From: an uncultured Oscillospiraceae bacterium
Lineage (GTDB): Bacteria > Bacillota > Clostridia > Oscillospirales > Oscillospiraceae
Reading direction: 5' to 3'
DNA: 18,268 bases
NCBI GenBank assembly: GCA_947628265.1
Contig: CANQZF010000008.1
Span: forward strand, 1-18,268
Shown: positions 13,782 through 18,268 of the stretch, one piece after another
How positions within the stretch are numbered: position 1 is the first letter of the stretch
Layout: the number at the start of each line of letters is the position of its first letter
Program-made: the position numbers and the translations under genes
The notes under the pieces: model-generated
The model's input: only the letters and a program-made list of their open reading frames with translations
Database searches by the model: none
What the model was told of the DNA's origin: nothing

Positions 13782-14972
13782 ATGCTGAAGGGCAAGACCG
13801 TGGTGCTGGGCGTCACCGGGAGCATCGCCGCCTATAAGATCCCCAACCTGGCGCGGATGCTCTTAAAATCCGGGGCCCGGGTCCAGGTGCTGATGACGGA
13901 AAACGCCACGAAATTTATAAACCCCATCACCTTTGAAAGTCTCACCGGGCGAAAGTGTCTCATCGACACCTTTGACCGGAATTTCCAGTACAGCGTGGAG
14001 CACGTGGCCCTGGCCAAGGAGGCGGACATCGTCCTCGTGGCCCCGGCCTCCGCCAACGTCATCGGGAAGCTCGCCTCCGGCATCGCCGACGATATGCTGA
14101 CCACCACCGTCATGGCCTGTCCCTGCAAAAAGCTCATCTCCCCGGCCATGAACCACAATATGTACCACAACCCCATCGTCCAGGACAACCTTGAAAAGCT
14201 CCGGCGCTTCGGCTACGGCGTCATTACGCCCGACACCGGGATGCTGGCAAACGGCGACACCGGCGACGGGCGCATGCCGGAGGAGTCCGTGCTCTTCGCC
14301 CATATTCTCAGGGAGATCGGCTTTGACCACGACCTTCAGGGCCGCCGCGTTCTCGTCACCGCCGGGGCCACCCGGGAGGCCATCGACCCCGTGCGGTTCA
14401 TCACCAACCACTCCAGCGGCAAGATGGGCTTCGCCATCGCCGAGGCCGCCATGCTCCGGGGGGCCCAGGTCACGCTGGTGGCCGCCCACACCGAGGCCGC
14501 TCCCCCGCTCTTCGTGGACCTCGTCCGGGTGGAGTCAGTCCAGGAGATGTTCGACGCGGTGACTTCGCTGGCCCCGGAGCAGGACGCCATCATCAAGGCC
14601 GCCGCCGTCTCGGACTACACCCCCGTCGCCGTTTCGCCCTCCAAGGTCAAAAAAACCGACGGGACCCTGACGCTGGAGCTCCGCCGCACCCCGGACATCC
14701 TCAAAACCCTGGGCGAGCGCAAAAAACCGGGCCAGTTCCTGTGCGGCTTCTCCATGGAGACCGACAACGTGCTGGAAAATTCCAGGAAAAAGCTTTTGGA
14801 GAAAAACTGCGACATGATCTGCGCAAACTCCCTCCGCGAGCCCGGCGCTGGCTTCGCCACCGACACCAACGTCCTGACCCTCATCACCCCCGAGGCCGAA
14901 ACGCCCCTCCCCCTGATGACCAAGGAGGAGGCCGCGCATAAGATTTTGGACGTTATAGCAGAAAAGCTGTAA
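13782..14972 (+). CDS. coaBC: bifunctional phosphopantothenoylcysteine decarboxylase / phosphopantothenate--cysteine ligase
   Basis: CoaBC carries out steps 2 and 3 of CoA synthesis. The N-terminal flavoprotein CoaC domain (about 1-180) shows GVTGSIAAYK, VEHVALAKEAD with catalytic His74, APASANVIGKLASGIADD, and PAMNHNMY (121-128). The C-terminal CoaB ligase domain (from about 187) shows VLVTAGATREAIDPVRFITN, then HSSGKMG with Asn209, KAAAVSDYTP, and the Lys pair near 288-291. Length 396 is normal. The position normally held by the conserved Cys of the decarboxylase ACGDxGxGRM motif is Asn157 here (LANGDTGDGRM). The ribosome site AAGGAGATGATC precedes ATG 13782. A bidirectional terminator follows. 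Confidence 0.94.
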   Translation: MLKGKTVVLGVTGSIAAYKIPNLARMLLKSGARVQVLMTENATKFINPITFESLTGRKCLIDTFDRNFQYSVEHVALAKEADIVLVAPASANVIGKLASGIADDMLTTTVMACPCKKLISPAMNHNMYHNPIVQDNLEKLRRFGYGVITPDTGMLANGDTGDGRMPEESVLFAHILREIGFDHDLQGRRVLVTAGATREAIDPVRFITNHSSGKMGFAIAEAAMLRGAQVTLVAAHTEAAPPLFVDLVRVESVQEMFDAVTSLAPEQDAIIKAAAVSDYTPVAVSPSKVKKTDGTLTLELRRTPDILKTLGERKKPGQFLCGFSMETDNVLENSRKKLLEKNCDMICANSLREPGAGFATDTNVLTLITPEAETPLPLMTKEEAAHKILDVIAEKL

Positions 14973-15007
14973 AAAATATCGCCGGTCTTTGAACCGGCGA
15001 TATTTTT
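14972..15007. terminator. bidirectional terminator between coaBC and hepT
   Basis: AAAAATATCGCCGGT (14972-14986) and ACCGGCGATATTTTT (14993-15007) form a perfect 15-bp stem with loop CTTTGA. Runs of A and T on either side serve both converging strands. It is directly followed on the plus strand by ATAAGCGGTTAAAAGCT, a variant of the box that follows the module C hairpins further right. Confidence 0.9.
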
Positions 15008-15058
15008 ATAAGCGGTTAAAAGCTATTTTTCAAAGCCGAGTGGATCTTGTTTCTTCGA

Positions 15059-15679
15059 CTACTCCTCCCGGTTGACGGCCTCCAGCTCCTGACGTAAGCG
15101 GGGGATGTCCTCGGAAACCGTGTCCCAGACGATCCGCATATCGACGCCGGAATAAGGTGACGGGAGTCGAACCCGCGTCGGTTTCTGATGGCGGATTTGC
15201 GCCCGTGCGGCGTCAAAGCCCTTGACAATACGGAAGTATTCCCTGCGGGCTTTTCCTTGCCCGGGCGGAAATCCGCTCGCCAGAAACTGCTTCGCACTCC
15301 TCGCGGAGCAATTTTCGAGGGATTTTCGGCGCGGAGGAGGCAGCCTTGCTGACGCAAGGCAACGACGACAAGGCGAAAAGCGCCGAAAAGGGCCCGCGTG
15401 GAGCGGCGCGGTTCGACTCCCGTCACCTTAACCGTGGACAATTCGATTACGCAATCCGTAGATTTGCCGCCAGGGAATACCCGGGAGAGCCTCTTTGACG
15501 GCATCGCTCAAAGAGCTTTTCGCCAATTCCCCTATCTGCATCAGATTGAAAACGGTGGCTTCCACGCGCATGGAGTCGGCTTCAAACTCGGTGAGAGACG
15601 CGCAGCCCTTGCAGTAGCGAAGGACCGTCTCCGTGTGTTCCTGGAGCTTGCGCAGGACGCGGCGATCTTTATCGTCCAT
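15059..15679 (-). pseudogene. hepT: hepT toxin gene interrupted by a 274-bp element
   Basis: HepT is the HEPN-domain RNase partner of MntA. The first part (15679 down to 15431) encodes 83 residues beginning MDDKDRRVLRKLQ and ending GLRNRIVHG, then stops at TAA where the element begins. The missing end is still present beyond the element (15154 down to 15059): YSGVDMRIVWDTVSEDIPRL followed by RQELEAVNREE and a TAG stop. Removing 15155-15430 joins the codons GGT and TAT in frame and gives a normal 114-residue HepT with the RX4HXY motif (Arg77, His82, Tyr84). The ATG at 15679 overlaps the mntA end. The interrupted gene still encodes Arg77 and His82 but loses the Tyr and the last helix. Confidence 0.9.
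15155..15428. mobile_element. 274-bp non-autonomous inverted-repeat element (MITE-like) with TA duplication
   Basis: The ends are a perfect 19-bp inverted repeat, AGGTGACGGGAGTCGAACC (15155-15173; right copy 15410-15428), directly flanked by TA on both sides (15153-15154 and 15429-15430). The interior has no credible gene and is strongly structured: GTTTCTG...GCGGATTT...GCCCG (15181-15205) faces an inverted near-copy at 15262-15286; CAAAGCCC/GGGCTTTT and AATAC/GTATT nest inside it; TTTTCGGCGC and GCGCCGAAAA face each other further right; GCCTTGC/GCAAGGC is a short hairpin within that. TA duplication is typical of IS630/Tc1-mariner transposition, so this may be mobilised by such a transposase elsewhere; none is in the window. 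Confidence 0.85.
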
Positions 15680-15968
15680 AGATCTGTACCCCGCTTTCAC
15701 GAATTTCCCGGTCGATTCTGGAGCCGCTGGTGATTTGAGTCACGTCCAGCAGGTCTACCGGGGTCTCCAGTGAGGAGGCCACGTCCTCCAGCAGCCCAAA
15801 AAACGCCAACCCCCGAAGCCCGCTGTCCACCAAGAGATCCACATCGCTGCGCTTTGTGGCGGTCCCCTTTGCGTAAGAGCCAAACAGTACCGCCTGGCGG
15901 ACACCGTTTTTCTCAAAAACAGGCGTCAGAAGTTCTTTTAATTCGGAAACGGTATAGACCTTGCTCAC
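15669..15968 (-). CDS. mntA: MntA-type minimal nucleotidyltransferase antitoxin
   Basis: The 99-residue protein has the MNT signature LFGSYAKGTATKRSDVDLLVD, here Gly30-Ser31 followed ten residues later by Asp42 and Asp44, with a third Asp at 72 (VDLLD). In studied MntA/HepT systems the antitoxin adds AMP to a Tyr in HepT's RX4HXY motif, silencing the RNase. The gene looks intact although its partner hepT is interrupted. Start is GTG at 15968 with GGGGGA five nt ahead; its TAA stop overlaps the hepT start region by 11 nt. Promoter at 16019-16047. Confidence 0.88.
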   Translation of the reverse strand: MSKVYTVSELKELLTPVFEKNGVRQAVLFGSYAKGTATKRSDVDLLVDSGLRGLAFFGLLEDVASSLETPVDLLDVTQITSGSRIDREIRESGVQIYGR

Positions 15969-16018
15969 AGAAATCCCCCTTCCCCCGCACAGTCAAAACG
16001 GCATTTGCTTTATATGGT

Positions 16019-16047
16019 ATTGTATCATACAGGCAAATAAAAAGCAA
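16019..16047 (-). promoter_or_regulatory. promoter of mntA-hepT
   Basis: Minus strand TTGCTT (16042-16047), 17-bp spacer, TACAAT (16019-16024), with TG one base before the -10. An alternative (TTGCCT, 16 bp, TATAAA) lies about 9 bp further downstream. Confidence 0.6.
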
Positions 16048-16067
16048 CTGTGCGTATAAAAGGCATA

Positions 16068-16415
16068 TCAGCCGAAATCCATCGGAGGGAGGGGAGCTCG
16101 AGGGGGACCGTCAGGGTCCCGCCTCGAATTTAAATCGCCCGCCGCCGTGCGGCGGACCGTCAAGGTGTCCTTGTCCGGGATATAGTAGACGAGATAGTTG
16201 TCCACCGGCATTTTGCGAAGCCCGCGCTCCGTCCACTTGCCTGTGCCGTAAAGGGCATACCGCTCCGGCATCGTGTCAAGGCCGCTGATGGCCTTCTCCA
16301 GCCGCTCAAGCTGCCCTGCGGCGTTGATCGCGGAGCGGAGCTTGAATGCGATATACTCGTATATCCCGCGCAAGTCCGCCTCCGCCTGGGCGGAGATCGT
16401 CACGCGATACGTCAT
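16068..16415 (-). CDS. relE: RelE/ParE-family toxin with repeat-derived C-terminus
   Basis: Residues 1-87 form a recognisable RelE/ParE ribonuclease or gyrase-toxin fold: MTYRVTISAQAEADLRGIYE, LERLEKAISGLDTMPERY, and MPVDNYLVYYIPDKDTLTV. Relatives continue with a last strand like VxRVMYGGRD. Here residue 88 onward (RRTAAGDLNSRRDPDGPPRA...) departs from the family, and residues about 94-111 are translated from repeat module A at 16083-16135. The final strand, which carries active-site residues in this family, is therefore missing, so the toxin is probably inactive or altered. The ATG at 16415 overlaps the antitoxin stop by 4 nt (ATGA). Confidence 0.8.
   Translation of the reverse strand: MTYRVTISAQAEADLRGIYEYIAFKLRSAINAAGQLERLEKAISGLDTMPERYALYGTGKWTERGLRKMPVDNYLVYYIPDKDTLTVRRTAAGDLNSRRDPDGPPRAPLPPMDFG
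16083..16135. repeat. repeat module A, copy 1 (inside the relE 3' end)
   Basis: CGGAGGGAGGGGAG, then a hairpin with arms TCGAGGGGGACC and GGTCCCGCCTCGA (one bulge) around GTCAG, then ATTTAAAT. It is essentially identical to the copy at 17062-17114. Confidence 0.8.
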
Positions 16416-16717
16416 ATGCCGTAATCCCTGCGGATGTCCGTGAAGGCGCTTCCGGCGTCACGGAGACGTCCGGCCTTCACATCAGCATAACCCTTTTCAA
16501 GTTCGACGTCCAGCTCGGCATCCGTGAGCTTGCTCGCGTCCACAGGGGCGTTTGCCGGGAGCTTCAAGTCAAAGGGCAGTCCGCGCTGGAGAACGATCTG
16601 CCTGTAGAACATGGTGATGGCGTTGGACGCCGGGATTCCCAAGGATAAAAGGATCTCCTCCGTCTGCTCCTTAAGCTCCGGCTCGATCCTCGCGTACAAA
16701 TTTGCCGTCTTAGCCAT
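16412..16717 (-). CDS. relB: RelB/DinJ-family antitoxin
   Basis: The 101-residue protein begins with a ribbon-helix-helix DNA-binding segment, MAKTANLYARIEPELKEQTE then EILLSLGIPASNAITMFYRQ, typical of RelB/DinJ, and has a flexible toxin-wrapping C-terminus (KLTDAELDVELEKGYADVKA). It neutralises the downstream RelE and represses the operon. ATG at 16717 follows AAAGGAG. The matching operator lies in the promoter at 16750-16778. The gene appears intact although relE is altered. Confidence 0.9.
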   Translation of the reverse strand: MAKTANLYARIEPELKEQTEEILLSLGIPASNAITMFYRQIVLQRGLPFDLKLPANAPVDASKLTDAELDVELEKGYADVKAGRLRDAGSAFTDIRRDYGI

Positions 16718-16749
16718 TTTTCGTAGCTCCTTTCCGTTGCTTTATATTT

Positions 16750-16778
16750 ATTATATACGATTGTGCGGACAATAGCAA
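16750..16778 (-). promoter_or_regulatory. relBE promoter with operator
   Basis: Minus strand TTGCTA (16773-16778), 17-bp spacer, TATAAT (16750-16755). The palindrome ATTGTgcggACAAT (16760-16773) fills the spacer, the expected place for autorepression by RelB or RelB-RelE. Confidence 0.8.
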
Positions 16779-16820
16779 GGCTTTTTTGCAAGCCCGCTTC
16801 TCTGCGCCTCCCGAAATTCT

Positions 16821-16846
16821 CGGAGGGAGGAAAACTCGAGGGGGAC
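16821..16846. repeat. repeat module A, truncated copy
   Basis: CGGAGGGAGGAAAACTCGAG and the following GGGGAC match the first half of module A, then the match ends before the hairpin's second arm. It is part of the gene-free interval 16718-17240. Confidence 0.6.
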
Positions 16847-16867
16847 GTTGCGCACGCCGAAAGCTAT

Positions 16868-16922
16868 CGGAAAGGAAAAAGCTGTGGAGGAAACCCATCA
16901 GGGGTTTCCTTCACGTCAAATG
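16868..16922. repeat. repeat module A, copy 2
   Basis: CGGAAAGGAAAAAGCT leads into a hairpin GTGGAGGAAACCC/GGGTTTCCTTCAC (16884-16914) around ATCAG, then GTCAAATGAA. Flanks and loop match the other A copies, but both stem arms are rewritten together, with one G:T pair. Confidence 0.75.
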
Positions 16923-16924
16923 AA

Positions 16925-16971
16925 CCCCCGGCGCTACGCGCCGGGGGTGGCCTTTGCCGGAGGCAAAGGCC
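16925..16971. repeat. repeat module B, copy 1
   Basis: Two adjacent perfect hairpins: CCCCCGGCGC tac GCGCCGGGGG (16925-16947) and GGCCTTTGCC gga GGCAAAGGCC (16949-16971). The module recurs at 18135-18181. Confidence 0.8.
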
Positions 16972-16976
16972 GTAGC

Positions 16977-17045
16977 CTCCAGAAAAGAAAACCCCGTCCA
17001 AATGGACGGGGGTTCTTTTCTGGAGTAAGTGGTTAAAAATCCTAC
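16977..17045. repeat. repeat module C, copy 1 (terminator-like hairpin plus conserved box)
   Basis: CTCCAGAAAAGAAAACCCCG...CGGGGGTTCTTTTCTGGAG forms a stem of more than 20 bp (16977-17025). It is followed by TAAGTGGTTAAAAATCCTAC (17026-17045). The same layout with a different stem sequence recurs at 17117-17182, 17991-18057 and 18187-18252. Confidence 0.8.
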
Positions 17046-17061
17046 TGCTGACCCAAGTCTT

Positions 17062-17114
17062 CGGAGGGAGGGGAGCTCGAGGGGGACCGTCAGGGTCCCG
17101 CCTCGAATTTAAAT
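17062..17114. repeat. repeat module A, copy 3
   Basis: Near-identical to copy 1 at 16083-16135: CGGAGGGAGGGGAG lead, TCGAGG...CCTCGA hairpin with loop GTCAG, and TTTAAAT tail. It is followed directly by module C without module B. Confidence 0.8.
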
Positions 17115-17116
17115 CA

Positions 17117-17182
17117 CTCCAAAAAAGAGCACCAGTCCGCAGACTGGTGCTCTTTTTTGGAATAAGTGGTTAAAACTCCTAC
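17117..17182. repeat. repeat module C, copy 2, probable terminator of hicAB
   Basis: TCCAAAAAAGAGCACCAGTC and GACTGGTGCTCTTTTTTGGA pair perfectly over 20 bp around CGCA (17118-17161). The box ATAAGTGGTTAAAACTCCTA (17162-17181) follows. On the minus strand it lies 58 nt past the hicB stop and ends in T6, so it can act as a rho-independent terminator in either direction. Confidence 0.85.
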
Positions 17183-17240
17183 TCTTCAAAAGAGGTTGTG
17201 ACGAGAAAGCTTATCCGATGCTTTGCTGAATTTCATTGTA

Positions 17241-17585
17241 TCAGGGCCGTTGCCCAGCCACGGATTTGGCGAGGGCCTGCTCTACAAAGCTGTTCAGGGA
17301 AATGCGCTGGGCCTCCGCGCAGATGACTGCCTGCTTATGGAGCTCCGGGGACACGCGGACGTTGAAGCTCCCCTTATACGCGCGCTCCGGCGTTTTCCCC
17401 TCCGCCGCACAGAGGGCGAGGTAATCGTCCACAACGCCGTGGAAGTCCTCCACCAGCTCTTTCGCGTTGGTGCCTTCGTAGGAGAGTAATGCACGGATGC
17501 CCATCACCTTGCCGAAAAACACACCGTCGGCCTCGGAAAACTCCACGCTTCCCAGATACCCCTTATACTCCATCGTATTACTCAT
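17241..17585 (-). CDS. hicB: HicB-family antitoxin
   Basis: The 114-residue protein has the HicB two-part layout: an N-terminal degenerate RNase H-like fold (MEYKGYLGSVEFSEADGVFF, then GKVMGIRALLSYEGTNAKEL and VEDFHGVVDDYLALCAAEGK), and a C-terminal ribbon-helix-helix DNA-binding segment (GSFNVRVSPELHKQAVICAE, then AQRISLNSFVEQAL). It binds and neutralises HicA and represses the operon. The ATG at 17585 overlaps the hicA stop as ATGA. Gene order hicA-hicB is the usual one. Appears intact. Confidence 0.9.
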   Translation of the reverse strand: MSNTMEYKGYLGSVEFSEADGVFFGKVMGIRALLSYEGTNAKELVEDFHGVVDDYLALCAAEGKTPERAYKGSFNVRVSPELHKQAVICAEAQRISLNSFVEQALAKSVAGQRP

Positions 17586-17836
17586 ATAAGCCCCTCCTGT
17601 TCCAAGGTGTCCAACAGTTGCTTTACTTGATACTCCAACAGCTCTTTTCGGGGATGCGGCCTGTGGAGGAAAATAGGCGCGTGGTCATCGCTGACAAACG
17701 CCACACGGGAGCCGCTGGTCCTGCCTTTGTCTGAGCGCCGGTATGAAAGATAGCGCAACAACATCTCCGCCTCATCAAAGGTAAAATCCCTCGGCTTTGA
17801 TTTGAGCCGCTCTATCAGCTTTTCCTTTTGACCCAT
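17582..17836 (-). CDS. hicA: HicA-family mRNA interferase toxin
   Basis: The 84-residue protein begins MGQKEKLIERLKSKPRDFTF and belongs to the longer clostridial HicA type, in which DEAEMLLRYLSYRRSDKGRT is followed by SGSRVAFV and the His-rich DHAPIFLHRPHPRKEL. The family has a double-stranded-RNA-binding-like fold and cleaves mRNA. The Arg of GSRV stands where short HicA proteins have the catalytic His, as is usual for this subtype. The ATG at 17836 has GGAGGG about 7 nt ahead; a longer frame to 17884 would cover the promoter. Appears intact, so this is probably the only functional TA pair of the three. Confidence 0.86.
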   Translation of the reverse strand: MGQKEKLIERLKSKPRDFTFDEAEMLLRYLSYRRSDKGRTSGSRVAFVSDDHAPIFLHRPHPRKELLEYQVKQLLDTLEQEGLI

Positions 17837-17855
17837 CTGGCATCCCTCCAATAGC

Positions 17856-17884
17856 AGTATATCACGCGGGGACAGAAAACGCAA
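17856..17884 (-). promoter_or_regulatory. hicAB promoter
   Basis: Minus strand TTGCGT (17879-17884), 17-bp spacer, TATACT (17856-17861), extended by TG one base before the -10. The inverted pair AACTATT (17883-17889) / AATAGTT (17904-17910) abuts the -35 and is a candidate HicB operator. Confidence 0.8.
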
Positions 17885-17990
17885 CTATTTTTAGTCGCAA
17901 AATAATAGTTGTCGATGATTGGCTCATGAACATTCTCAGCCAGATACATCTCCATCTGCCCTCGATAACACGGAGATTGTGGAAAAGAAA

Positions 17991-18057
17991 TAAGCTACAT
18001 TCCAGTTTAAAAACCGAAATGTAGCTTACCACTTGGAATAAGTGGTTAAAACTCCTA
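17991..18057. repeat. repeat module C, copy 3 (diverged stem)
   Basis: TAAGCTACATT (17991-18001) and AATGTAGCTTA (18018-18028) form an 11-bp stem unrelated in sequence to other C copies. The box GGAATAAGTGGTTAAAACTC (18035-18054) and CTA follow as usual. Between the hicA promoter and this module, 17911-17990 holds nothing I can identify. Confidence 0.75.
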
Positions 18058-18077
18058 TATTCAGCGTTTGAAGATTT

Positions 18078-18133
18078 CGGAAGGAAGGGATTTGTGAAGG
18101 GGAACCATCAGGGTTCCCCTTCACGTTGAATAA
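18078..18133. repeat. repeat module A, copy 4
   Basis: CGGAAGGAAGGGATTT, then GTGAAGGGGAACC/GGTTCCCCTTCAC, a perfect 13-bp stem around ATCAG, then GTTGAATAAA. Compared with copies 1 and 3 the stem bases differ on both sides together, while lead, loop and tail are kept. Confidence 0.8.
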
Positions 18134-18134
18134 A

Positions 18135-18181
18135 CCCCCGGCGCGCAGCGCCGGGGGCGGCCTTTGCCGGAGGCAAAGGCC
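18135..18181. repeat. repeat module B, copy 2
   Basis: CCCCCGGCGC gca GCGCCGGGGG and GGCCTTTGCC gga GGCAAAGGCC, two perfect 10-bp stems, differing from copy 1 only in the first loop and one linker base. Confidence 0.8.
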
Positions 18182-18186
18182 GTAAG

Positions 18187-18252
18187 CTCCAAAAAAGAGC
18201 ACCAGTCCGCAGACTGGTACTCTTTTTCGGAATAAGTGGTTAAAACTCCTAC
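18187..18252. repeat. repeat module C, copy 4
   Basis: TCCAAAAAAGAGCACCAGTC and GACTGGTACTCTTTTTCGGA (18188-18231) pair with two mismatches. The box ATAAGTGGTTAAAACTCCTA (18232-18251) follows. It is the same sequence version as copy 2 at 17117-17182, now with a few substitutions. The window ends 16 bp further on. Confidence 0.8.
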
Positions 18253-18268
18253 TACAATGTATTTGGAC

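Noticed and set aside
15150..15430. A tRNA gene, because both ends carry a T-arm-like GGTTCGACTCCCGTCACCT sequence
   Set aside because: No D-arm or anticodon arm at proper spacing is seen on either strand; the sequence occurs as inverted ends of the insertion element.
15016..15504. 162-residue open frame on the minus strand
   Set aside because: It runs across the insertion element and out of frame with the hepT remains; a spurious frame from GC-rich structured DNA.
17890..17990. Possible C-terminal gene remnant on the minus strand (frame reading QMEMYLAENVHEPIIDN)
   Set aside because: Short, no ribosome site, no recognisable family, and it runs into the hicA promoter; recorded as unexplained rather than annotated.
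16083..18252. Integron cassette array with attC sites
   Set aside because: The boxes contain GGTTAAAAC but not proper RYYYAAC/GTTRRRY pairs, and no integrase gene is present; TA genes between repeats make the idea tempting only.
16821..18252. CRISPR array
   Set aside because: Repeats are modular hairpins of unequal spacing with genes between them and no uniform spacers; no cas genes.

Overview
The window looks like chromosomal DNA of a high-GC anaerobic Firmicute, most likely an Oscillospirales-type gut Clostridium. This is inferred from GGAGG ribosome sites, sigma-A type promoters, type III pantothenate kinase next to an ECF S component, clostridial DUF6773/XRE pairs, and dense palindromic intergenic repeats. 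No rRNA, tRNA, CRISPR array, transposase or integrase was found.

Layout. (1) 118-5311, minus strand: one tightly packed operon read from a promoter at 5283-5311. It encodes a TSUP-family membrane transporter, a TcdA/ThiF-like E1 enzyme, a small basic HNH_repeat-like protein, and the nucleotide-loop end of cobalamin synthesis (cobT, cobU, cobS, a short CobU-like protein, cobC). Most junctions overlap by 1-8 nt. (2) 5312-5876: no gene; three nested palindromic repeat elements. (3) 5877-8510, minus: a GH2 beta-galactosidase-type enzyme followed by a small heavy-metal-binding (HMA) protein, with a strong promoter at 8482-8510. (4) 8623-10644: a visibly AT-richer island with an orphan ANL-superfamily acyl/aryl ligase, divergent from a small XRE regulator. 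Twin palindromic operators lie between them, one inside the ligase promoter. (5) 10765-11492, minus: XRE regulator plus DUF6773 membrane protein, with a palindrome in the upstream region. (6) 11569-15007: a coenzyme A block, with panT-coaX on the minus strand and a phospholipase-C-like gene and coaBC on the plus strand.

(7) 15008-18268: an accessory region with three toxin-antitoxin modules in a row on the minus strand (MntA/HepT, RelB/RelE, HicA/HicB). They are embedded in a family of modular, hairpin-forming repeats. hepT is interrupted by a 274-bp element with 19-bp inverted ends and a TA target duplication; removing it restores the reading frame exactly. The element splits the codon of the tyrosine in the RX4HXY motif. 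relE has its C-terminal strand replaced by one of the repeat modules. hicAB looks intact.

The most unusual material is in region 7: the TA-flanked non-autonomous element and the A/B/C repeat modules, whose hairpins change sequence by compensated substitutions while keeping loop and flanks.
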